64,000 nt of DNA from assembly GCF_037392515.1 (NCBI RefSeq), contig NC_090288.1, positions 17,268,969 through 17,332,968 on the forward strand, read 5' to 3'. The notes under the pieces were generated by a model. That model did no database searches, had not been told where the DNA came from, and saw nothing but the letters and a program-made list of their open reading frames with translations. Positions 35,303 to 50,300 of the stretch are shown in pieces (the stretch's first letter is position 1; the number at the start of each line of letters is the position of its first letter). The DNA is from Haliotis asinina. Its lineage: Eukaryota; Mollusca; Gastropoda; Lepetellida; Haliotidae. The position numbers and the translations under genes are program-made.

Positions 35303-38300
35303 CTGAAAACAAAACATAAAATGAAGTATGTATTTATGAATGAAATCTTTAACCACCTGAGGATTGCCCAATAAGGAAGTCAGTGTGACCTAATCCCTAA
35401 ATCCGAGACCTTACCACACAGACATTACTGACCTTCTACGTATCAAATTAAGCTGCTACTTTCCTAACAAGATGTCACATACTTCACCATGACACTGTGA
35501 CATTTGACCAGCAATCCCTGAACATAAGCCTCTCACTCTCAACATAAGCAAAATAGATTTCACAATCTCACGATCTGATTGAACCTCCAACAAAATATTT
35601 TAGTCAATCCTCAAATATTTTACTGTTAAATATCACTTATTACCCTGAATTAATTAAACATCTACAGCAGACTTAATACAACTGGCATCATATTAACTAT
35701 TAAGCAGTTGATAAAAACATTTGATCACTTTTTCCAAACATACCTCATCACATGCTGCACACCTCGGTTTCAGCATCTCTGCGTGGTGACGTCCGCAGTA
35801 AAGTTCACCTTCAGCGAAGAAGTAGATGAGGTCTACAAGAAGCTCGCTGCATGTGTGACACACAAAGCATCCTGGGTGCCAGCACTTGTTGGCGCCAGCA
35901 CGTGATGCAAACACTGCCATGTCCCCACCGGTGATAGTGCACTCACACTGCAAGGAGAAATGCAACTAATGTATTTAATTGTGTCTACATGTAAAAACAA
36001 ATAACTACCACAGATCAGGGTGTGAACTTATGATGAAGAGGAACACTTTTTATAGATAGACAAATACTTTATTGCAACAGAAGTGATGTTTCAGTGTAGA
36101 CAATACTCTATTGTCAGTTCCTGTGTACACCGAAATGTCCCATCTACTGCACTAAAGAAGTTGTCTCTACATAAAAAGTGTTCCTTTTCATCATACAACC
36201 TCCTAAAAGGCCACTTTAAGAACTTGAACATATGATATTATTCAACTATTGAAATTCTGGCGATTTGGAATTTACTTGTAAACTGAAAATTTTCAGTTTC
36301 TGGAATAGATTTGTTTAGTAGACCAACACTAGTTTGACTAACAATCAGTGTACATTAAGGTGTACATGTACAGTTTCCTTCCGGTATAGGATCTTTAAGG
36401 TCATAAGTTTACATGTCAACAAGAATAAGATCACCAATCAAAGTGTCTCCCCACCTGAGTACATGCAGTTCCCTGCAGGGTGAGAGGAAGGGGCCGAACG
36501 GTGCCCCGCCCAAGTGCCTCCCGTTTGCGCTGAGCAGAGAACATCCGAAGCTCATGCTTTTCCTCCTCAGCCAGGACATTGCAGTAGCGCACCTCATTGT
36601 CGTGAGGTGGCAGTTGTTGCAGTAGTTGCCGCACGCGGTACTTCTCGCCTGCACTGTTGAGGTAAGGCACCTTCCCATCTGGTATCCCATTGAAATACTG
36701 GTGAATCTGCAAAGTGAAGGACAATTATTATCATGATCACTATTATTCTGTGTGGGATTATCATATTTTGATTTTACTGTACATCAGCTGTACAATTTCT
36801 GGACAAGAATTGGGTACAATGAATTTTTGCATTCCTTGGGCACAGAACATACTAGTACATGTAACAGCTGATTTGTACATAACTAATCCACATTTTCACA
36901 TCGTATTAAACCCTTTACATCTGCTGCAGCTAAATCTTTATTTCACAATATAAACGTTAATCCAGGTGTCACATGCTTTCAAATACTCATCCAGTAAAAA
37001 TGCTGTCATGATACTGCAAAGGGAGGTACTATATTATGAGAGCTTCTGTCACTACAGAATGACAGTAGCAATACCTTTTGCCAAGCCTTGTAGATGAATC
37101 ATGAAAATTATTTTCTTTGAACGTCAAAAATAGTCAGTCACCTTTGTACTCTCTATAGTCAAGGGACTTCTCCTGTATATATCTTACAAGCTAGCAGTTA
37201 TTTCCAAACTATCAATATCCACAGGATAGGCACAGCAATGAAAAACCATTTTGTGCCCGTGAAACATCTGTACATTTTCAGTATTCAGTCAGCTAAGAGA
37301 CAGCATGTTTCTAAAGCCGTAATTGTACAACTGGCCTTCTAGGAAACACAACATTATCATAATCACATCCAGATGAGAGCTGCAAGCTCTACCACCAACA
37401 AGAGGCAGCTGTCTTAGATACCCCTGCCTAATCAAAGCTTAATCACTGTGTGTAATTTCTCCCACAAAACTGCAAGCACAAAATACCTTTATAATGGGCA
37501 TAAAATTGAGATGGGCTCTGGTGAAGTCCCACCACTCATGCTTGCTTCCATTACAGACCTGTGAAAAACTGGAGCTGATGCTCAGGAATTTTGGATCTCC
37601 CTTAGATAGAGTTAGTAGACATTCAACATGTCTTAAAAAGTTAAACAGGGATGAATATGTCTTGTTATCTAATTACTGTATTTATGATTCATTGAAAATG
37701 TCACTTCAGGATATTTAGCCAAACAGAACATGTAACTGTTTAATAAAAACAATGCATCCTCTTCTTAAGTTACAAACAAGAAAACAGAACGAATATATCT
37801 TGTTATGTCATTAATGTATTTATGATTCATTGAAAACATCACTTAAGGTCTTTCTATTTAAACAAACATTTAATTGTTCAATAAGGGCAATGAATTCTGC
37901 ACTTGATAATTCATCTGCAATCAAAATGAAAGAATTAAATAGCTTTGTTTCCCATGTGTGATATGTTAGTAACAATTTGATATTTTTCTCTTTATCCCAT
38001 GCAGAATTCAATTATTGGATTCAATTTCATACATGAGATCACATTTCAAATCATATTTAACAGAGCATTCAACCTAGGAGTAATGATGAAAGATTTGAGA
38101 TAACCCATATGATGCAAAGCTGATTTCCACATTGTGGCTGAAGCCTAAGTAGGTACAAACCAATATTCCAGTCAAATCCCATGAAGAATGCTAGCAATCT
38201 TAATATTTTCCTTGACAGCAACTATGTCATTCATCATAAACTGTAAAATCATAATGATTTCACAGATGTAAAAGAACTTATTAATCATTATTAAAGTTAT

Positions 38301-41300
38301 GCACTTGAATCATACAAAATAAAATGGCTGACCCATTATAGGATCCACAAGAAAACATGCCAAGGAAAATGTGAGATAGTTCAAATGCATAAACTTCCAC
38401 TACAGTAGTGAGATAATAAACCCAGAGAATGATAATTAATTTATCACAACCAATAAAGTGTTATTATCCAACACTTCAAGGGACCGTCTGCTCCAGGTGG
38501 CAGCCATATTGTTTTTGAAAGGTTTGCAACAAAAAATGAAACAAACTTTGTTTGTTCACCAAACCATCTCCTGGTCTCAACAAACAAAAGTGTAGATTTC
38601 ATTTACAGGCTTCAGAGTGACTTTGTCACACCAGGTAGGCCTCGCTTTGTTTACCCAATTATTTAATGTTCTTGTTCCTTTTATCCATGTTTCTCTTAAC
38701 ATGGAGAATGTCTGGTATGCTTCTTGGTTTTCACAAGGAAATGGTTTCGACCTATCTCCTGAACATCCTTTAAATGCCATGTAAGTTGACTACAAGATGA
38801 TAGAAAAATATTCTGGCACACACCCAGGACAAGAAATTAGCTGAGTTACAGTAACACTGCAGTACCAGATCCTATTTTTTTTTAACCAACAAAAACCCAC
38901 AATCGTAGAGTCATCTTCAAAGTATAATAGGAAACATGATCCATGCAAACGAATAATTTAGTTTTGATTTCTGGCAAACATCTTCTAGATTTTTGTGGTT
39001 CATCAGTGTACATTACATTGCTTAATTTGCGAAAACATGGCACAGTTAGTTTGAAATTCAAGAAGAGGTAAGGGGCTGAAAATGGTTGTCTTAGATTCCT
39101 CCTAGATATGAATCTAATGGTGCATGACTGTGTTAATGGTGATGAAATGGTGCCACAAATCATCTCAACAATTAGCCCCTGATCAAACTTGATCAGCTAA
39201 CAATAAACGTAACTTTCAGCACTTCTCATAGCTCTATGCAAGTGCCAGTGGAGGCCTTCACCTGGTACAAATAGCCAACACAGCAGCCCATGCCAATGGA
39301 GGCGATTTGTCAGATTGCAGGCATTGAATCTGGTTTTCAATGCAATCTGGCAGTTAGTGATCCCCACCCCCTCTCCTCCTCCCTACCCCTGCCTCCCCTT
39401 TCCACCTCCTGCAGCTGCCAGGCACATGCCCCCCATGTACCTGTGTTGGTTCCTCCACTCATACTTGGTGTAAGGTATGCAGAGGTTACTGTTGTTTCTG
39501 ATACTTGGTTTGTGATACTACATCTTTGAGGTACTCAATTTGTGATTTATCATAGCATTACATCAACTCTGTATTGAGTGAATTAGCTATAACATCATAC
39601 TGCTCCAACACATGGCCATCACCGACAAATATCAGATCAAGAGCATCAAAACCCATGCCACATCCCAAAAATGTCTAACCCAACATGTCTTAGACAAGCC
39701 AACAGTTTGACTTGTAACCAACTGAACTGTTTCTTTTAACAAGAAATTATATTATATATTATGAACCAATGATAGTATGAGTTTACACAGACCCTGACAC
39801 AAATATACCCAATGCAGCCCATGCAAGTCTAGAATGTGTGGCAAGTTTCTGAACTCCTTTCACTGTATTTAATTTCAATGTATACACTTTTATTTTCAGT
39901 AAAATATGTTAATTTCAAAGACAAGCTCTTAGTTTTTGACAGTACCAATGTATAGACTACTTTGTAATTATACCATAATCTTACCAAATACCCCCAACCA
40001 ACCCAAAATTTATTTCTGATAAGCTATTGCTAAAAATAGGTTTAGAGACCTCAGGAAGTTTGATCCCCGGCAATATCTCCCAAACAACGGTTGTTCAGCA
40101 CTCAAGCACATACTGAGTCTATTACCGACTCATCTGTCTGAGAAGGGATCGCTCTACACGGTCTGGGACTGGAGCCTGCTGTCAAGTTTTGTCTTAGAAT
40201 CAATAAGAACAATATTAGTACCTATTTCTGGAAAATATATACAGGAATAGGTGAGAATATATCCAAACCGAGAAGAAATTTTGTTCTGAGTCTTAGAGGC
40301 TTAATCTATTCAGACATTGTTACATCGTGACCAGCCAAAAGTTGCCCTTTCTGCCAATGCCAAATTTCAAATTTTATTCATCCAATTCAGAAGACATTTA
40401 TGGGTTTAAATGATACAATAGCGGTAAGGGTGATATTTCTTGATGCAGTAAAGATTCGTTTTACTTCATATCTGCCACTTACATCAAATTAACATACCAT
40501 TTGAGCATGACTAAGGACCTCTGTATCAACTCAATGTTAAAAATTGTCAGTTTAAGTGCCTAAATTTGCGATCTTCCTTTGCCAAATTTCATGAGTCCTG
40601 AGAGCTGCCTAACTTTTAATTAACTTCATCAAAATGAAGCACTCTTGCTGACAAGCCTATAATAAATTATCCAGATAAAAAAATAAATCTTAACCCATTC
40701 TTTGAAGACTGGTGATTCAAGCTGTCCAACCATCCTTTTAAGCTATGATGCTGCGGCTGTTTCTTTTGTTTCAAATGGGTTGTGTTTAAACTACTTTAGA
40801 AGAACATTTCTGACATGCCAATGCATTTTAAAACTCCGTACTTTGAAAGTGCCCGACAACAAAGTCCTGTATGGGAAAGCCCATATGATTAGCTTTGATG
40901 CATAATATGGGATAATCTTCAAATTATACCAATTAAAAGTTTCATCGTTCTGCTTTCAGTGTCTGAATACAAGCTGGGTTGTTTTGCATACTAGCAGCCC
41001 AAGAACAATATTATGATCCTATTCTGACAGGAATGCTGCACTTGGATGAGGCCAGCTTGTCTGACCTGTAACCTCTGACGACCCTTGAGTTTGGTGTTCC
41101 TTCACATAAAAGTGTCCATCTTCCTCATGAATAAGAACAGCGATAAAAGACCCATCAACGGAGGGATCCCAGTGGACTGGTTTGATGGCTTGCCACAAGA
41201 TAATGCTGCATTCTGACCCATTACAAGTTGATCATGGATAATGAGTCCAGAATAAAGACTTGCGGAATGTGTCAAAACACACAGCTCTTCATTTACTAAA

Positions 41301-44300
41301 GATTAATGCATTTCATGACTAAGTTATCATCAGAATGTTTAGATGGTTCGGAGGGTGTCTGCAAGGATGGGGAAATGTATGATGAAGTCACCAGCCCTCT
41401 GATCTGAGTCGGGAGGGTGACAAGCTCTGTACTCTTCAAGAAGATTTGAATTTGATCTGTAACCCTGTTGATCATCAATAGCCAATTGATATGGCCGACC
41501 TAATGAATCATTTGGGAAATTGAGAAGAAGCTTCACAAGGAACTTTACAATGGTCAAAGATCAGTGGTCATTTGATGATGCTCAGTACTGAAAAAAATAC
41601 CTTAAATCAACAATTACTCAGGACAAACACTACTCTAAATTGACAGGAAATGATAAATGGTTTTTACACCAATCAATCTTGCACAAATATGGGAAGTGAA
41701 GTTCTCCTGATGAACTCCAAATAATCCAAAGAGTTATCAGTTGGCAAAAACACTTATGAACACTAACAACCCTTCTGAGGTTTGCAGACAATGCAGCCAC
41801 ATTTATCCTGAAAGCATTTGCAATTCTCCAAACATCCTCATTTAAGTCTAGACACAAGACATACAGAAATTGTAATAATCAACCACTACAGTTACGGTAA
41901 CAAGAACTCTCCTGTAAACCACCTCTTGGCTTCCACCTCTGGTTTTAAGAATCCACAACCCTAATAACCTCTTAGTAGCTAAAAAATACCCTACCACTGT
42001 TTGACGGCTTCACATTACGTCTAAGCAAATATACACATTACCTCATAGGTAAGTGTGCCCTGTTTCCAGGTGGGGGTACGGTAACCATATAATGGACACC
42101 CCATCTTTACACCTTTCCCCAAGGTCCATGTTTGGATAACCTTTAATAAACCGTTCCGAGAATCCAATCAATTTACCCAGTCCCAGCACGATCTGTTGCC
42201 AGGTGGGGCCCTTAGCAGCAGACTGGCAAGTTCATCACAGTCAACTTTACAGTTTTCACAAATAATAACACTCCAACTGTTTCCTGCTCCTAGTCCTCTG
42301 GAACAGCACTCACTAAACAGATGTACATTTTGTGGCAGAGGTGATGCCTGCCCAAAATAGCAGGTGAAGACTGTACAAAGAATATATCATTCTATCCTGT
42401 CAGTCAGAGTGTTTGGGTATCTTCCTAATCTCACTCTACAAAAACAGCCACAAACAGACGGGACAGAGGCAACACCTCAACTCCAAATCTTGTTACTGAA
42501 TCAGTTTTCATGGGGTTTGGCAAGTAATTCTGCAACGCTAATTTCATTTATCAGAACAAGATTTGGAAGAAAAAAAACAGTTAAAATGACAGGTTATGTG
42601 GTATTCAGATTCTTCCTTCACAACTGTTTTGATAAGAAATGAAGCAGTAAGTCTGGTCACTGACACACTGAACATCAAGCAGTGTGGACTGTTGCTGGTT
42701 GAGACCAAGCAATTGCTAAAATGGTTAACTAGATCAACAATGAACCTATTTTTTCTGACTACTAAAAACCCCTTGGGCACAGAAAGCTTAATATCAGGTT
42801 ATTTCCATCTTTGGTTGGGTTTGTTTGCTGCACTTAGCAATAATCCAGATATGTTTTGGTGGTCTGTAAATCTGGACCAGACAATCCAGTGATTAACAGC
42901 AAGAGCAACTGGGATACGCAAGTGGGATATGAAGCTGTGTCAAAAATATCAGCAAGTCTGACCACCTGATCCCGTTAGTTGATGCTTACAACAAACATGG
43001 GTTACTGGAGACCAATTCTAACCCACATCTTGCTGGTCCATTTCTAAAGATGAAGCTGAACTTATTATGCAGGTCCTCCTGGTGTGGTTAGTTTGTTCAT
43101 CACTACTAACAAGATACCTGGGTACAGCAGATGGAGCAAGTGACAGGATGCTATGAAGTGATACAGCATCTGGTAATGATGACAGTATCTAACCATATCA
43201 GTGACAACACCCAGTCAATACTGACATTGTGTCAGGGCAATAATGACTGTACCTGATGTGCACTCAGTGGTAACATTATGCTCCAATGGCCATGGAGCGA
43301 CAACACCTAATGACATGAAATGATGGCATTTGATGACAGTGCTTGATGGTAATTTAAGGACAGAATCCTAAAGCAAGGTCCTTTGTCATTCTCATCAAAA
43401 TGTAAACAACACCAGAGCAGTCCCATTCTTTATATTTGTCATAACATTCTTCACACATCAAACTCAGCCTCCTGCTGAGAAGGCCTAGAAGAAACCAGTT
43501 TCTCCCATGGAGCACCACATATCCTGATGTGATGATATTTGGCTGCCAGGTCCATCATGTTTGTACATATGCCAGGCTATGATGCTTGAGAGACAAGGCA
43601 TTCATCATTCATGACAACTTTCAACCATATGCACACAACTCCTAAATTCGATCGCACATTTGTTAAATATGGAATGCCTCCTCCTATATCTGTGATCTCC
43701 GATTTATTAAACATGGTATGTGTATGAGTGCGCCCTACTGTTTCAACAGATTGCTTCAAGATCATCAGTAATTGTCGGTAAGAAATGCAACAGAGGCGTG
43801 CCTGCTCTAGCACCTGCACAAATAACATCAATATTGCATACAGCGACAGAGCAACATCATGATATCAGGAAAAGGGATATACAAAACATCATGATAGATC
43901 TCAGATAACAGTCTTCAGCTTCTTGTTTATTGAGGTGTATTTGGACTGAAATATTACAGGAATATTATATGAACCATTTCATTGTGTAATACATCTTTCG
44001 TAGTGAGAAGGAGCTATTGTTTTAGATAATGTAAGAGATTTGAAATTGTTTATTATTTGATATCTGTGATAATGATACCTAACAAATTATGTTTCAGTCA
44101 CCCAGTTTATGCATGCTTTGACTGAAATATAACCTCCATTCCGTTCCAGGATGGGCAATGGAGTAGCCAAGTTATGAAGTGTTCGCTCATCACACTGAAG
44201 ATCTGGGTTTGATTCCTCCACATGAGTACAATGTGTGAAGACCATTTATGCTGTCCCCCACAGTGATATTGCTGGAAGATTGCTAAAAGCGGCATGAAAA

Positions 44301-47300
44301 TAAACTCCTTCACTGGGTCATGAACAAACAGCAACAGTAACTTCAAATGGATAACTTGACGTATGTGTTTCATTTTGCTAATGGTGAAGACTACATTTTG
44401 GAAGTCTGATCGTTCTTCATATGGCAACAACTCTACTCAATTCTGTTTATATGCAAAAAGCAAGAAGAAAATTAGTTTTATTAACTTGAATCTATTCCAT
44501 CAACCCTCTGAATACCTCCATATTTGTCACAATGAGGCAATGCATCTTCAATCAATCAAACTTGTGCCATAAAAAAAAAATAATTTATTCCAGTGTGTAC
44601 CATATGAACAATCAGAGCAGGGAATATTAAGGCCTAACAAATGTGCAACAATTTTCATATCCCATTTGACAATAAATTCCTATGAATCATCCTAACTACA
44701 TTCCATCAAGCTAACAAATTCTATTAGCTTGTCCTTTGTAGTAATTTTAAAGCTTGTCCTCGCACCCATTCATCCATGTCCTTTCACCCATCCCTTTCCC
44801 CCAAGAAAAAAACTGTGTCACCGACACAATAACCTCCACTAAAATCCTTTGTCCTCAATGCATGTAAATAACATCTCAGAAATACACTGTCCAATCAACA
44901 GAAAGATACACACGAACAAACCAATCAAATCAAGTCATAAAACCATGCCAATTCCAGGCAAGTCATTAGTCTAGTTTTGTGATAGGCCTTTTGAGGTTTA
45001 TGCTACAGCAATTAAATATCAACTATAAAGCAAGCACTGGAGTTTGAATTCCTTTTGGCAAGTTTTGGACTGATTTTGTCAAATAATTCCAACAATTTAA
45101 TCCCTTCAAGCCTAAATGAGACAATCACTAACCCAGGGCATAAAGCATATTATTAGATAAGTCTGACACTAGCGTAAAACTTGTCAATTATAATTATGTA
45201 TGGTTGCAGATAAGCCGACATTGGGGTTGCTACTGGTCCTATAATGACATTATCAGTGTACCAAATTTCTCCTTGATGCATGTCTGTTGTCCCAATTTTG
45301 GATTGGTAATACCACTCTCGATAAAACCATCAACTCGTGCATATTTCATATGTTACACAGTCTAAAACCTGATACTTCATGTAAGGCAGTAATTGAGCAT
45401 CTCATATTGAGCAAAGAGATTTCGGATGATTTAAAAAGCAAATCTCTTTGGAGGCAAATCAGGATTTGATCACATTACTGTATGAGGCAAACACTGAGGA
45501 AGAAGGCGCCCTGGAATATCTTGACACAGAACCTGTGACATTATTTAGAAGATTAGCTTCATAATGAATTCATGGCTCTTTTCATGTCTAAAGAAATATA
45601 AAAAAATTATTTCAAGATTTCAATTATTTCAACAGGAAAAACTTTGAATGATTCAACTGGACAAATAATGTAACGATCAGGCGATCTGGTGTTGAAGTGC
45701 AAATGGCATTAAGCACCACAGAATGGAATCTGAAGTGATAACCATATAACCTTAATCAGCTTAATATCAACTCATAGTTTCTGCATAAAAATATATGTAC
45801 ATTTTATACAGCACAACCAGGTTATTATTTTAATTTTAATGTACTGAATATTGATAAATTTGCTGTGAGGAATATCAGACTACACGGTGGTATGTGATTT
45901 GAATCAGAATGCCAGCAACCTACTTAGTCATACGAGGTAATGTAATGCCTCAGACAGTCTACTTGTTTGCATGAGGCAGTCAGTATAGAACTTTGCCAAC
46001 AACATTAATACACTGGTTTGTCTGTACGAGGAGCTGATGATGGGTGGTGGGGAAGCCTAATAGTTGAAGCTTTCATTCCTCACCCCAGATGGCTGGGTTT
46101 GAAGCTCATTTCTGGTGTCCCTCTCCAATACGTTGCTGGACTACTGCTGACAGCATCCTACAATGTGACTAACTCAGTGAGATTTACATGTATCCATCCA
46201 ATACCTGGAATATTCTTGACCATAATGATAAACACCAAACACCAGATGAGATTACACCTCATGAACAACAAGCTGATGCTGAAGAGCTACTGAAGATAAT
46301 GTGCACTGTTGTAGCTGGTGTCTGCTTTCACCGACCTTGATATGCAAGTCTGTTAATCCCACAGGAGCCTTCTACCCATAGAAAATAATAAAATAGACAA
46401 TCCCAGTCTGCTACCTTGCTTACAATCTAGCTGCTGTCTCACAGGCAGACATTTGCAGGAGCGCTATTTAAGTATTGCTTTCCCCAGATGAAACATTTCA
46501 AGGGGAAGTCAGTTTTGTTTCCGATATCACTTTGAACTTCCTTTCAAGTGCAGCTAATGTGAGATGTAAGAAAATTCCAGATCACACTCTTGAAATTAAT
46601 GTCCTGAAAACTTCAACATGTGTCTCAAGTATTGTCAGCCATCATCAGGTTAGGCTGGCCAGCTCATGCATATTTCAAGCCATCAATGATTTGCTCAATG
46701 CATGGCGTAATCATTAGATTGTTTGCAGAAAAGGTATCAGTCTAGAAACAACTTAAAAGGATTCGTGGACATGTAAACAACCGAGGGTACTGTTATCAAG
46801 CTTGGAAATCCTTTAATGTTTAATAAATGAACATGACATCTTCCACGAGACATGGTTATCGCAATAGCTGAATAGAATATTGGATAAAGCGAACAACCTC
46901 AACTTCGTAAACCATGCCAGATAAAACATTTTCCCCCAGAAAACTTATGCTTCTACATGACATGGCAAATAACATGTGTTGAACACAATGAATTATTATA
47001 CAGCATCTGGTAAAACTGAATATAATTTTTTTCCTGTCTAATCTGTTTGTAAGCAGCTATGTATTGGAAGTAGCATCTGAAGCAACAGGTCTTGGAAAAG
47101 TGGCTGGGAATCTGGTCATCAAAACATCCTTTTCCTGTAAAAGGCATGTTAATTTGAGGCAGCACACAAGATTAACTGGTGTATTTCAAAGAATCAATCT
47201 CTACTTTGTCTCTATTTTGTGTTGGAAGTCTATGAATACTATTGAACAGAAGACCCAATAATGTGAGACTCCAGGTTCCCTGTCTCCATGACTGACACGG

Positions 47301-50300
47301 ACTGAGACGTAAGTTCTGCACTGAAAATGATTCAATAACCTCACTGGTTAACAATGTGACCCCAAAAATGTTATAAATGGATGCTTAGTCTTGTCAAATT
47401 ACTAAATATGGAACATCTTGTTTAATTCTGATAAGATCTTGGTATTGTTTATGAAGGAAATGTGAGCCGACTAAAACTGATGATTACTGAAGACAGAAGC
47501 TGTTGCTTTCTCAAATCATCTTCAATTCTATCGCTGGAAAACTATATAAACTTACAATTTTCATTATTTTAATTCATAACATCCATCATTTATAATACTT
47601 TTGACATTTTAGATTCATTTAAGGAGAATTCCCTTGTAAATATTTGTTTGGTGAGATCATCTAAATTAAAACATTCAAACTGACAATTATTGATCCAAAA
47701 GGCCCGGTCCTGAGAATCTCCACTCATTCAATCCCCATCTTGTATAAAGTTTGCTCCAAGTTAGCAGTGCGTGGTAAACTTGAAGACCAACCAGCTTTAA
47801 ACCAACTTACAATCAACAGACCGACAGCAAGCTCACACTTAACTCAACAGTAAACTAAGTTACGAGCGATGGAGCAAAACGGAGCCTTCATTTCCCTCTG
47901 AGGCAGTTACTATGATGTGGAAAGGATGTCATAATGTATCTTTCGCTTCAAGTGCCCAACACCATTTGATATTTAACCAATCAATATGGGAACTGGCACG
48001 AGCCTTACCAGAAGAACATTCACGGATGTCAATCTTTCAAAAATCATATTTGTTTTCCTGTGCTTCATTCAGCAGCAGTGAATGGGCCAAATTGGCACTC
48101 AAGGTTCGTCCCCGAGAGCAATATTTACCCACAAGCCCCACAAAGAAGCTTGGGATGTGTAATAAACTTTGACATGGAATAAGAAGCCTCCAGTTAAGAA
48201 AATACAACATGAAGAAAATTATTCATAGAGCATGAAATCAAGCCTTCCCTTGTTTCCGAAAACTGGAATATCATCTACTGACATTTAGTCAGAGTTGCTT
48301 TGTGTCTTGTATTCTGACTCCAATTACCTTAAGATTGATATATGGGTACAGTTTACTTCCTTTCTATAGCAATTCAACAAGCATCAAGTTGCTTTACTTG
48401 TCCTTTCAGCTTTTAAAAAATTCCCATGACTCACAAAGCCGAGTGTTGTTATCATAAATAAGGCCTGCTCAAAAACACCTATTTGAAAATTTCAATAATT
48501 ATCATATTAACATTTTAAGTGAAATCTAAACTTTCTTTGGGGGTTTAACTAATGTAATAAAGATGTCCAAGATTAAAATCTTTCCCCAAGAAGTATTTTG
48601 AATTTCAAATTAAAATGGTCAATCAACATGCAAAGTGCTGTGGAATGTCTTGGGAATTCATGAGGGTTAAAAAATTGAAAATTACTACCAAGGAACATGC
48701 CTTCTGATGACACAGTATACTGATAAACCTGTCCAAACCGTCACATATTTCTTCAACTAACAGCATTATTTAATCCCATGATCTGCGTCGTGCCAGACAT
48801 ATTTATTCAGACTTGTTCAGACGTAATGGTCAAATCTGCTGCATCCAGGTGAAGGTCATATAGTCAGAGACAATGTCATCTTATTTTGATAACAATTTTC
48901 AGTTTCTGACCCTGGGCCTCTTCCAGGTGTTGAATATGTCAGGACAGTGTGGATAGGATCATTCTCATGGGTCTCAGATATGGAAACACTTTATGCATTT
49001 GTATAATTTATAAATGTAAAAGACATTTAGGAAAAACAAAGACATACCACTGTCTGACCCTTTGAATTATTCTACTTCTCCATGAATAAAGTGCTCAAGA
49101 GATTCAATTACTTCAACACTTCAGACAGACATACATATTTATTAGTAATGCATTTACATTTAGGTAAAGCCTGCGAAGGAAGATATAATCTGAATGAAAA
49201 TATCATGTAGAAATTGAAGTTTTCCCTTACATTACATTCCCATTATAACCATTTGTTTTGGCCACATTTGTTTGAAACTTCAGGATTCAGTACCAATGCT
49301 GTGTACAAACATGGATATTGATGGTAGCAATGGAAAATTTGCTTGAAGTGACTAGATCATGATGGAAATGGTCAGAAGTGGAGTTTTTCAGGGAATAACA
49401 GCCAGTGTTAACCTTTCATCTGATACAATGCACTCTGTTTGATTTCATGGTCATGCAATGGTTCATCATTGCTGGTCAGATGCTGCCAGGATCATCTTCT
49501 GTGGTCATTATTAGGTTATATCAGTGCCTGACCAACACTACTGTCCAGCTAACCTGGTTAGGTAGTGAAACAGCCAGGACTGCCTTGGTACGCCCTACTC
49601 ATATGATTGAATTATACTCCCTCCCAGACACCAGCCCACATAGTTACAAGATGCAATGAATCTGATTCTTCTAATCCAGACAGTAACATATTTGCTGAGG
49701 GTTCTGTCCTTCCATGCTGAATATTGAATGTCAATCTCACCATACAAAGGATTGAGTTGTGAATGTTCTACATTTCTCCCTTTTCAAACATTTTAATCTA
49801 ATGAGTATTAGATGTGTGCAGAGACAATCCATTCCATCTGAAGCCTCTTTCAAGTCCATTTTGATACTGCGGTAACTGCCTTTTGTCACGTAGAATAGAT
49901 CCTCTGCCCTGAGGAACATTCAGTACAGGGTTTTGCTTAACAGGTAGTCAATAATATGAACATCAGCATGACCTCCACAGAGCTGTCTCAAGTGGTCACC
50001 ATAGTCTTATTTATACCACTGTTAGCACCTGGTCCCCATAATAGCCTGGATCTGTTTCCCCTACAATCCAGGACTGAGAAATACTTTGGTCATTCAAGGA
50101 AAGAAAATGGGCAAATTACACTCAAACTGAAAGTTTATTGTGTGCACAGGTTTCAACAAAACCTTTGCCATGTGAACCCTACAAATAATGACCTTAAGTA
50201 CAGGATTGACTAGAGGACTGTGCCATATCAAATCATCTGTCCAAAAAATAAGGGCATCCTTCAATTTGAAACAAATCAGTTGAAATGCTGCCAAGCTTGA

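Noticed and set aside
46018..46293. Plus-strand frame of 91 residues
   Set aside because: Lies over a diverged SINE copy.
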